From Flavobacterium sp. N3904 (GTDB lineage: Bacteria; Bacteroidota; Bacteroidia; Flavobacteriales; Flavobacteriaceae), in the NCBI RefSeq assembly GCF_025947305.1, contig NZ_CP110009.1, positions 682,001 through 746,000 of the forward strand: a stretch of 64,000 nt of DNA. The letters run 5' to 3'. Under the pieces are notes generated by a model, which was not told where the DNA came from, did not search any database, and saw nothing but the letters and a program-made list of their open reading frames with translations. Every line of letters begins with the position of its first letter. The first letter of the stretch is position 1. The position numbers and the translations under genes are program-made. Positions 52,294 to 59,841 of this stretch are shown one piece after another.

Positions 52294-53433
52294 ATGAAAA
52301 AAATACTCCTACTTTCCACTTTTATACTTGTCTTTTTTTCTTGTGCCGATAAAGAGAAAAACATGAATATAGACGAACTGATCAGTTCAAAGAATGTTCA
52401 GAAAATAAATGCAAGAAAAGCACTTCTTCAAGCAGATTTGTCAAAACTTGATGAAGCTTTGGCAACATTGGATGTAAAAAAAGCCGAAGCTTTGGTTTCT
52501 GTTCTAACAGTAAATGACACTGTTTTTAATCATTATCTTGAAGTACAGGGAAGCGTCGATACTAAAGAAAACATCTTGGTTCAACCAGAAATGCCCGGAA
52601 TATTAATAGCCCTAAATGTAAAAGCAGGTCAACATGTTTCGAAAGGGCAGATCCTTGGCAAAACAGATGATGGTGGATTGAGCCAACAAGTAGCCAGTCT
52701 AGAAAATCAAGCTGCTTTGGCCAAAACGACTTATGAGCGTCAAAAAAATCTTTGGAATCAAAAAATTGGTTCCGAAATTCAATATCTACAAGCACAAACC
52801 CAAATGATTTCTGCTCAGAGAGCCGTTGCTCAAATCAAAGCACAATTGGCAAAAACAGTAATTAGAGCTCCATTTACAGGAGTTATTGACGAAGTTTTTG
52901 TAGAAAAAGGCGAAGTTGTTTCTCCAAGTGCACAAGGATTGATGCGTATTGTAAACTTAAACAATATGTATGTATCTACAACTGTTCCCGAAACGTATAT
53001 TGGAAAACTAAAAGTTGGCACCGAAGTAGATGTTTACTTGACTTCTTTAGGCAAAACCTACAAAGGGAAAGTACGTCAGATCGGAAACTTCATAAACCCA
53101 AACAACAGAAGTTTCGGAATTGAAGTTAGCGTTCCAAATCCAGATAATTTATTGCGCCCAAATCAAGTTGCCAAATTAAAAGTAATCGATTATGTAAACA
53201 AAGATGCTATTGTTGTTCCTACCAATGTTATTCAACAAGATGGTGAGAAAAACACTTTTTTATATACCGTAACAAATGCTAACGGAAAAACAGGAATTGC
53301 CAAAAAAGTAATTGTAAAAACAGGACAATCCTCAGATAATGTTACCGAAATTTTGAGCGGAGTCAATTCAAAAGATATAATCGTAACAGAAGGTATGAAT
53401 ACAATCTCAGACGGAATGAAATTGAATTTTTAA
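52294..53433 (+). CDS. RND efflux periplasmic adaptor lipoprotein (operon 2)
   Basis: The 379-residue adaptor has a lipoprotein signal (MKKILLLSTFILVFFSC, Cys17), unlike the operon 1 adaptor, which keeps a hydrophobic anchor. A coiled segment (residues 30-65), lipoyl halves (VQPEMPGILIALNVKAGQHVSKGQILGKT and KTVIRAPFTGVIDEVFVEKGEVVS) and the beta-barrel domain follow. It links the RND pump to TolC. It starts 26 bp after the TolC stop. Confidence 0.92.
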   Translation: MKKILLLSTFILVFFSCADKEKNMNIDELISSKNVQKINARKALLQADLSKLDEALATLDVKKAEALVSVLTVNDTVFNHYLEVQGSVDTKENILVQPEMPGILIALNVKAGQHVSKGQILGKTDDGGLSQQVASLENQAALAKTTYERQKNLWNQKIGSEIQYLQAQTQMISAQRAVAQIKAQLAKTVIRAPFTGVIDEVFVEKGEVVSPSAQGLMRIVNLNNMYVSTTVPETYIGKLKVGTEVDVYLTSLGKTYKGKVRQIGNFINPNNRSFGIEVSVPNPDNLLRPNQVAKLKVIDYVNKDAIVVPTNVIQQDGEKNTFLYTVTNANGKTGIAKKVIVKTGQSSDNVTEILSGVNSKDIIVTEGMNTISDGMKLNF

Positions 53434-53529
53434 AAAGTTTAAAATTGTTTAAAAGTTTAAAATTGTTTTAATAAAACAATCCAAGTTAAACCCATTAAAC
53501 AGCATTAAACAACATTAAACCAAAAATAT
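53434..53529. repeat. AT-rich reiterated-word gap before the operon 2 pump gene
   Basis: Words of the form GTTTAAAATTG and ATTAAAC are repeated 3-5 times each. AAAATTGTTTTA pairs with TAAAACAATCC to form a short hairpin near 53457-53483. It takes the same position, between adaptor and pump genes, as the nested hairpin of operon 1, but is built of unrelated words. Confidence 0.5.
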
Positions 53530-56500
53530 ATGTCACACCAAAATAAAGAATTCGGAATATCAAGCTGGGCCATCGAAAATCGAGTTACGGTCTACATCTT
53601 AACATTGCTGATTGTCATCACAGGTGTTGTTGCCTATGTAACAATGCCTCGAGAAGATTTTCCCGAAATTATAGAAAACAAAGTTTATATTTCCTCTGTT
53701 TTCCCAGGAAATTCAGCTCAGGATGTAGAGAAATTGATTATCAAACCGCTCGAGAAAGAAATAAAAAACATCAGTGGTGTAGCTAAAATTACTTCCAGCT
53801 CCTTCCAGGATTACGGAATGATTATCGTTGAGTTTGACGATAACGTTACCATTTTGGATGCCAAAACAAAAATCAAAGACAAAGTCGATATTGTAAAAGC
53901 AGATACCGATTGGCCTAATCTTGACAATGGAAGCAAAGTAGAACCTAGTGTATTTGAATTGAACATCTCAGAAGAAGTGCCCATTCTGAACATCAATTTA
54001 CAAGGAAATTATACCACCCAGCAACTTAAAAAATATGGGGAACTTCTTCAAGACGATATTGAAGAAATCCCAGAAGTAAAAAAAGTAGACATTCTTGGTG
54101 TAGACGACAAGGAAGTAGAAATTGCGGTTGACATTTTCAAAATGTCGGCAGCACAAGTATCCTTTGACGATATTCAAAATGCCGTAAAGTACGAGAATAT
54201 GACCCTTTCTGGAGGAAATTTAATTTCGCAAGGCTCGCGAAACAACATTAGGATTGTGGGTGAAATCAAAGACCCGAAAGAACTGGAAAACATCATCGTA
54301 AAGCACAATGGAGGTACTGTTTACCTGAAAGATATTGCAGTGGTGAGTTTCAAAGAAAAAGAAAAAACCACTTATGCCCGTGAGAAAGGGTCCGAAGTAG
54401 TGATGCTGAACGTAAAGAAACGCTCCAATCAAAACATGATTTCGGCTATTGAACAGGTAAAAGAAAAAATTAAAGAAGCCAAAGAATCCTATTTGCCTTC
54501 CAATTTGAAAATTGAGTTGACAAACGACCAGTCTTCAAGAGTAGAACACCAAGTAAACGAACTATCGAATCATATCATTTTTGGGATTGTGTTAGTAATG
54601 ATTGTTTTGATGTTTACGATGGGTTTACGTAACTCTTTGTTTGTGGGAGCTGCTATTCCTTTATCTATGCTAATGGCATTTAGTATACTCTCCGCATTTG
54701 GATTGACCTTGAATACTATGGTTCTTTTCGGATTGGTAATGGGACTGGGAATGCTGGTTGACGACGGAATTGTGGTAGTCGACAACGTATTTGCCAATAT
54801 GAAAAAAGGCATGAATCGCGTTCAGGCATCAAAAATTGGTATTGGCGAAATCGCTTGGCCCGTAATAGCCTCAACCGCAACAACGCTAATGGCATTTTTG
54901 CCTTTTGCGTTATGGCCCGGAACTATGGGTAAATTCATGAAATATTTCCCAATTACATTAACTGTTACTTTATCGGCATCATTGTTTGTCGCTATGGTCG
55001 TAAACGCTGCGATGACTGCCGGTTCTATGGAAATTGAAGACAAAAATGTGTCGAAAAAATCAGCAAAAATGTATACTATCATTTTTACGATTATAGCGGT
55101 TATTTTTGTGCTGCTTGGAAATATTTACGATTCAAAAGTGGCAAAAGCAATCGGACATATTTCTATAATTTCGTTAGGATTAATGTGGTTGTATAAATTA
55201 AAACTGTACCAATGGACTCAAGACTTCCAACACAGTTTTTTTCCTAGAATGGAAGATAAATACAAAGTGTTTCTAGCCAAAATCCTGACCCAAAAAAGAG
55301 CTTGGTATGCCCTAGTTGGGATTATCGGTCTGTTGTTTTTCTCCTTTATCCTATTGGGTATTTTTCCTAGAAAAGTATTGTTCTTTCCAGATAATATTCC
55401 GAATCAGGTAATCGCTTATATCGAATATCCTCAAGGAACCGATATTGACAAAACCAACAAAGCAACATTATTTGTAGAAAAACAAGTCATTGAAGTTCTA
55501 AAAAAATATGTTGACCCAAAAACGGATAAAAACTACCTTGCGGAATCTATTGTTTCACAAGTGGGTGTAGGTGCCGGAAATCCAAATGTAGATGCGGGTT
55601 CTGCTTCTGAAACCCCCTACAAAGGGAAAGTAACTGTAAATTTTTCTGAATATAAATTTAGAAAAGGAATCAACACTTCGGATATTCTTGAAGAAATTCG
55701 AGGAAAAGTAAAAGGAATTGCAGGAGCCACCGTAACCGTCGAAAAAGATGCAAACGGACCACCAGCCGGTTACCCAATCAGTATTCAATTGACTGGAATT
55801 GATTATGACGAAATGCTAAAAGAAGCAGACAAAATGATTGCTTTTATCAATTCGAAAAATATTCCCGGAATTGAGCGTTTGAGTATCGATGTCAACAAAG
55901 AAAGTCCAGAACTAGAAGTAAAAGTAGACCGCGTAAGTGCCGGAAGTCTTGGTGTTTCTACAGGACAATTGGGATTCAATTTGCGTCGTTCCGTATATGG
56001 TCAAGAAATTTCCACTTACAAAGAAGGCGATGATGATTACAACATCACGATGCGTATGCAGGATGATCAACGTAAGAATGAAAATGTATTGTTCAATCAA
56101 GCATTGACTTTCCGAAATCCAGCCAACGGGCAAATGATGCAAGTACCTATTTCGGCAGTTTCCGAAACAGAGAAAACAACAACCTACAATCAAATTAAAA
56201 GAAAAGACCAAAAACGGATCATGACGGTGTATTCCAACGTCTTAACAGGGTACAATGCCGATGAAATTACCAAACAAATTGCAGCCGATTTAAAAAATTA
56301 TAAATTACCAAAAACAGTATCCTATTCTTTCTCAGGAGTTCAGGAAGAGCAAGGCAAAAATCAAAGTTTCCTGATGTATGCCTTATTCTTGGCCTTGTCG
56401 GGAATCACCATCATTATTGTTTTGCAGTTTAATTCGGTTTCAAAATCACTAGTAATTTTATTTACTGTGCTTCTGAGTTTTAGTGGAGTATTTTACGGAT

Positions 56501-56997
56501 ACGTCATTGCCAATATGGATTTCGTAATCCTGATGACCATGATGGGAATCATCTCGCTCGCGGGGATTGTGGTGAAGAACGGAATTGTATTAATGGATTT
56601 CTTTGTTTTATTATTGGACAAAAAAGTAGCTGACAAACAAGTAGAAAGCCATGATGACTTAACCATCGAAGAAATCAAAGAAGTCATTATCGAGTCTGGA
56701 AAATCAAGATTGCGTCCGGTATTATTGACAGCATTAACAGCCGTTTTGGGATTGATTCCATTGGCTATTGGTTTGAATTTTGACTTCTTCTCTTTAGTAA
56801 CCGACTTGAATCCGCACATTTTCATGGGAGGAGACAACGTAGTTTTCTGGGGACCATTGGCCTGGACCATCATCTTCGGATTGACCTACGCCACGGTATT
56901 AACCCTGGTTATGGTACCAGTTATGTTCTACCTTGTTAAGAGAACCAAATATTGGTTAAGGGACCGTAGAAACAGCCGATTGGCAACGGAAGAATAA
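53530..56997 (+). CDS. RND-family inner-membrane efflux pump, enlarged (operon 2)
   Basis: The 1155-residue AcrB-like permease has helix 1 (VTVYILTLLIVITGVVAYV), the porter motif VFPGNSAQDVEKLIIKPLEKEI, the proton-relay segment MGLGMLVDDGIVVVDNVFANM and GIISLAGIVVKNGIVLMDFF. It is about 100 residues longer than typical. Between the two halves (about 500-560) lies an added segment with two hydrophobic stretches (IIFTIIAVIFVLLGNIY and IGHISIISLGLMWLYKL), apparently an extra helix pair. Substrate is unknown. A hairpin terminator follows. Confidence 0.93.
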   Translation: MSHQNKEFGISSWAIENRVTVYILTLLIVITGVVAYVTMPREDFPEIIENKVYISSVFPGNSAQDVEKLIIKPLEKEIKNISGVAKITSSSFQDYGMIIVEFDDNVTILDAKTKIKDKVDIVKADTDWPNLDNGSKVEPSVFELNISEEVPILNINLQGNYTTQQLKKYGELLQDDIEEIPEVKKVDILGVDDKEVEIAVDIFKMSAAQVSFDDIQNAVKYENMTLSGGNLISQGSRNNIRIVGEIKDPKELENIIVKHNGGTVYLKDIAVVSFKEKEKTTYAREKGSEVVMLNVKKRSNQNMISAIEQVKEKIKEAKESYLPSNLKIELTNDQSSRVEHQVNELSNHIIFGIVLVMIVLMFTMGLRNSLFVGAAIPLSMLMAFSILSAFGLTLNTMVLFGLVMGLGMLVDDGIVVVDNVFANMKKGMNRVQASKIGIGEIAWPVIASTATTLMAFLPFALWPGTMGKFMKYFPITLTVTLSASLFVAMVVNAAMTAGSMEIEDKNVSKKSAKMYTIIFTIIAVIFVLLGNIYDSKVAKAIGHISIISLGLMWLYKLKLYQWTQDFQHSFFPRMEDKYKVFLAKILTQKRAWYALVGIIGLLFFSFILLGIFPRKVLFFPDNIPNQVIAYIEYPQGTDIDKTNKATLFVEKQVIEVLKKYVDPKTDKNYLAESIVSQVGVGAGNPNVDAGSASETPYKGKVTVNFSEYKFRKGINTSDILEEIRGKVKGIAGATVTVEKDANGPPAGYPISIQLTGIDYDEMLKEADKMIAFINSKNIPGIERLSIDVNKESPELEVKVDRVSAGSLGVSTGQLGFNLRRSVYGQEISTYKEGDDDYNITMRMQDDQRKNENVLFNQALTFRNPANGQMMQVPISAVSETEKTTTYNQIKRKDQKRIMTVYSNVLTGYNADEITKQIAADLKNYKLPKTVSYSFSGVQEEQGKNQSFLMYALFLALSGITIIIVLQFNSVSKSLVILFTVLLSFSGVFYGYVIANMDFVILMTMMGIISLAGIVVKNGIVLMDFFVLLLDKKVADKQVESHDDLTIEEIKEVIIESGKSRLRPVLLTALTAVLGLIPLAIGLNFDFFSLVTDLNPHIFMGGDNVVFWGPLAWTIIFGLTYATVLTLVMVPVMFYLVKRTKYWLRDRRNSRLATEE

Positions 56998-57020
56998 GTT
57001 CGAGTTCGACTCAAAACACA

Positions 57021-57057
57021 AAACCACTCCATTCAAATTCTGAGAATGGAGTGGTTT
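57021..57057 (+). terminator. Terminator of efflux operon 2
   Basis: AAACCACTCCATTC (57021-57034) pairs perfectly with GAATGGAGTGGTTT (57044-57057), followed by a T run to 57060. Confidence 0.9.
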
Positions 57058-57092
57058 TTTGGTTATAAGAAATTCCAATTATTAAATCCTTT

Positions 57093-57207
57093 GGGCGTAA
57101 CCCCATTAGGAAAAGAGGCCTACTGTACTTTGCGCCTATGCGGCCTCTTTTCCTACTGCGGTCAGGCTATCCAGGCTACTTCGGTAGCTTCTTCCTATCC
57201 TTTACGC
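57093..57207. repeat. 115-bp structured intergenic element, copy 2
   Basis: Copy 2 of the element at 23114-23228, of equal length. The long stem is 57105-57120 with 57142-57157; the small hairpin GCTAC-TTCG-GTAGC is at 57175-57188; ends close with GCGTAA/TTACGC. Compared with copy 1, a T-A pair of the long stem is replaced by G-C. The single plus-strand mismatch is again G.U on the minus strand. Confidence 0.75.
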
Positions 57208-57335
57208 TTGTGCTAACAACAAAAAACATAATCATTTCAGAATTGAATCCAAAAAAACCATAATAATTATATTAAAATTAATCACCCCAGCAAATTTTAA
57301 GAACTCCTACAAAATAATATCAAGTCCCTAAAAAC

Positions 57336-57518
57336 CGTCATTTATGACGTTGTTTGCGTCATGCATGACGTTATTGACGTCAAATTTGACGTTTATGATG
57401 TCAAATTTGACCCTAGACCACGTCAAATTTGAGGCTCGTGACGTCAAATTTGACGTAATGTACGTCAAATTTGACCCATGCTAACGTCATGCATGACGTC
57501 GAGGACGTCAAATTTGAC
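57336..57518. repeat. Array of nine palindromes with 21-22 bp period
   Basis: Nine sites of the form ACGTCAAATTTGACGT or ACGTCATGCATGACGT, complete or trimmed, have centres at about 57342.5, 57363.5, 57384.5, 57405.5, 57427.5, 57448.5, 57469.5, 57491.5 and 57512.5. The mean spacing is 21.25 bp, two turns of B-DNA, so all sites face one side. The two 22-bp steps would break a reading frame, so it is not a coding repeat. The sequences between the sites are unrelated. Confidence 0.88.
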
Positions 57519-57627
57519 ATTTTGGGACTATTTCAACTGATTTTGGAATTAAACATACACCTGAAAATCAATATTTTTTTAGATTTAATACTACCCCTAA
57601 TTCCAAAAATTGACTTTGTCCCCTTTT

Positions 57628-57717
57628 TAGCCCTGATGGAAGCGGCATCCCATATCGTCTCGTTCCTAAAGACGAGACGATATGGAATATAGCGGACAGC
57701 AGGAACGATGTTTACTG
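57628..57717. repeat. Intergenic AGCCCTGATGG...AGCGGACAGCAGG element with hairpin
   Basis: AGCCCTGATGGAAGCGGCATCC-like and ATATAGCGGACAGCAGGAACG-like flanks enclose a perfect 13-bp hairpin (CATATCGTCTCGT, 57651-57663, with ACGAGACGATATG, 57672-57684). From memory, flanks of this kind recur between genes of Flavobacteria with a variable central hairpin. It might belong to a known flavobacterial structured RNA such as Flavo-1; I cannot confirm that here. Confidence 0.55.
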
Positions 57718-57809
57718 ACAAAGCCAATTCTTTCGCTTCTTATAATTATTTTTGAAAACTGAAAAAGAATTGATATTCAAAAAATAAAAGAATTCACTTT
57801 TTGTACTTT

Positions 57810-57820
57810 ACCTTTGCAGC
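57810..57820 (+). promoter_or_regulatory. Putative -7 box of the DUF3754 gene
   Basis: TACCTTTG, matching TAnnTTTG, about 40 bp before the ATG at 57855. The -33 box is not clear. Confidence 0.4.
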
Positions 57821-57854
57821 ACTTTTAAAACCACATTAAAGCCCGAAATTCAAT

Positions 57855-59093
57855 ATGAAAAGAGAACATTATATCCCATTTGATAAGGAATTCCTGCTCG
57901 AAGAACAACTCTCGGAATATGCTGGTGATCAAAAGCAAATTGAAGATTTTAAAAAGCTGTTTGACATTATTGAACATTATTTTCATTACGAAGCATTTAA
58001 TCTGATTCGGAATATCAAGCAGAATTATGCTTTTTTTGACCCTGATTTGCATCCAAAAGAACGTGAAGCTTTTAAAGAGAAAAGCGATTTTTTGCTTTTC
58101 AAGGAAACCCTTCTTAAAGTAATTGATCTAAGCAATTACAGCCGCGTTAGTCAAGAAACGTTGGACAAGGCATTCAAAGATTCCGATTTGATAGGTTTAA
58201 AATTGGCCATTGATTTAGATACTTACGCCGATTATGAAATATATGTAAGAGGTCAGCATACTGCCAAAGAAAAGGTTAGCAAATACTTTTTTTGGAAGAA
58301 AAAAATCGAGGTCGAATACTATGATCGAGTGATGATTTACCTTAAATATCACGATGCGAATTACTATAAAAAAAAGAAAACTCCAAAAGATAAAAAGCCA
58401 ATTGATCCTGGATCTATTGTATTGAAAATCTTCAAACGTGTTCCCAAAAACGACTTGGAAACCATATTCCCCAATGCCGTCCCCATGATGTCGTTGACCG
58501 ACAAATTATTATTGTGGGTTCCCGGTCTTGTCGGGGGAATTTCGTTATTGAGTACCAAAGTCATCCCGGCGCTCATTGCAATGCAGGCTGCCTACCAAAC
58601 TGGCGAAACTATAGATTTATTAAACAGTAAAACGTCACTAAATCAAGGCTTAATTGCCCTTGGAATCTTGGGTGCCTATTTGTTCCGTCAATACAATAAT
58701 TTTGTAAACAAGAAAATAAAATATGCAAAAATGCTATCGGATAGCCTTTATTTTAAAAATATGGGAAATAATAGCGGCGCCTTTTATTCTTTGTTAAACT
58801 CCTCCGAAGAAGAAGTACTCAAGGAAACCATCCTAGCATACTCTTTCTTAAACAGAAGTCCAACTCCTTTAACAGAAGCCGAACTCGACCATCAAATTGA
58901 ATCCTGGTTTAAAACCAAACACAATACCGAGCTCGACTTTGATGTAAAAGCGGCATTGGTAAAATTAAAAAACACAGGCCTTGGAATAGAAACCAATGGT
59001 AAATGGAAAGTTCTTCCTTTGGATAAAGCGCTCATCAGAATTGATGAGCTATGGGATGGGTTTTTTGAGTATAATCAATTAAATATAAATTAG
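57855..59093 (+). CDS. DUF3754 (TMEM143-like) membrane protein
   Basis: The 412-residue protein begins with MKREHYIPFDKEFLLEEQL and a soluble domain. It then has two hydrophobic segments (about 215-245, LLLWVPGLVGGISLLSTKVIPALIAM, and 266-281, LIALGILGAYLFRQY), and a C-terminal domain with ADSLYFKNMGNN-like text (LSDSLYFKNMGNNSGAFYSLLNSSEEEV) as in DUF3754 proteins, relatives of mitochondrial TMEM143. Function is unknown. It stands alone behind an 850-bp noncoding block containing the palindrome array and two structured elements. Confidence 0.8.
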   Translation: MKREHYIPFDKEFLLEEQLSEYAGDQKQIEDFKKLFDIIEHYFHYEAFNLIRNIKQNYAFFDPDLHPKEREAFKEKSDFLLFKETLLKVIDLSNYSRVSQETLDKAFKDSDLIGLKLAIDLDTYADYEIYVRGQHTAKEKVSKYFFWKKKIEVEYYDRVMIYLKYHDANYYKKKKTPKDKKPIDPGSIVLKIFKRVPKNDLETIFPNAVPMMSLTDKLLLWVPGLVGGISLLSTKVIPALIAMQAAYQTGETIDLLNSKTSLNQGLIALGILGAYLFRQYNNFVNKKIKYAKMLSDSLYFKNMGNNSGAFYSLLNSSEEEVLKETILAYSFLNRSPTPLTEAELDHQIESWFKTKHNTELDFDVKAALVKLKNTGLGIETNGKWKVLPLDKALIRIDELWDGFFEYNQLNIN

Positions 59094-59492
59094 GATGCAA
59101 TTTGAAAATGCAAAATCCTAATTTAGTGAAAATTCGATTCTAACAGATATCAAAGACTTGTAGATGGGTAGCATCCGCTTTCTGGGTTGCTGTATCTTTC
59201 TTGGCTTTTATTTCATAATTGCGGGTTTCTTTAAAATACAATAAAGAATCAAAACCAATGGGATTTTTTCATAATAAATAAGAGAAATAGTAAAAATTAG
59301 CTTTTAAAACACAAATATAACTTATTAAATTAGCTAAATCAATTAAGGTATTTAGAGTCGGTTTTCAATAATTTTTTAGTTCATTAGCACATTAAATACA
59401 TACATATCAATCGATTAACAAAATTATAAGAAAATAATTATTTTTAAAAATTTTATTGATGTTTGCCGTATTTTTGTAAAAAACCAAACCAA
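59094..59492. other. Gap with a possible coding remnant and a promoter
   Basis: No intact gene. A minus-strand frame at 59150-59268 is noted separately. TATTTTTG at 59469-59476 is a TAnnTTTG -7 box, 24 bp before the ATG that opens the broken subtilisin remnant. Confidence 0.45.
59150..59268 (-). pseudogene. Possible 3' remnant of an unknown gene
   Basis: On the minus strand about 39 sense codons run without a start to a stop at 59150-59152. The peptide reads NPIGFDSLLYFKETRNYEIK and then AKKDTATQKADATHLQVFD. Its charged, varied composition looks coding. I do not recognise it. It lies in the same decayed region as the subtilisin remnant. Confidence 0.3.
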
Positions 59493-59809
59493 ATGACTAC
59501 TTGAACTGGAAAACGCAAAATAGACAAAGAAAAACTGGAGCGGGCAATATTTATAAAACGGATTCTGGAACTTCCTTTTCGGCACCTATGGTTTGCGGGA
59601 CAGCTGCATTAATCTGGTTGTATTACCCAAAACTTACCGTAGCTCAAGTAAAACAAATCATCTTAGACTCAGGGACTGCTTATGACATTGAAGTCATCCT
59701 TCCTGGCACAACAGACAAAAAAATTCCTTTCTCGGAATTATCCAAATCCGGAAAAGCATTAAATGTATATAATGCTATGCAAATGGCTAAAAAAGTGAGT
59801 AAACTATAA
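59493..59809 (+). pseudogene. Truncated S8 subtilisin remnant
   Basis: Only the last part of a subtilisin catalytic domain remains: the nucleophile motif GTSFSAPMVCGTAALIWLYYP and the following QVKQIILDSGTAYD, PFSELSKSGKALNVYNAMQMAKK. The Asp and His halves and any signal peptide are absent. An ATG at 59493 is followed after three codons by TGA, and the surviving frame starts at a TTG (59501). This looks like an internal deletion joining a start region to the gene's 3' end. The promoter-like TATTTTTG is still present. It cannot be an active protease. Confidence 0.85.
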
Positions 59810-59841
59810 AACATTGTAACAATCATTTAAGCATAAACAAA

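Noticed and set aside
57336..57518. CRISPR array
   Set aside because: The units are 10-16 bp palindromes with about 5-bp linkers, far too short for repeat-spacer units, and no cas gene is present.
57471..57692. Coding region across the palindrome array
   Set aside because: The frame begins inside the array and has no domain or codon character; the 22-bp steps would shift any repeat-based frame.
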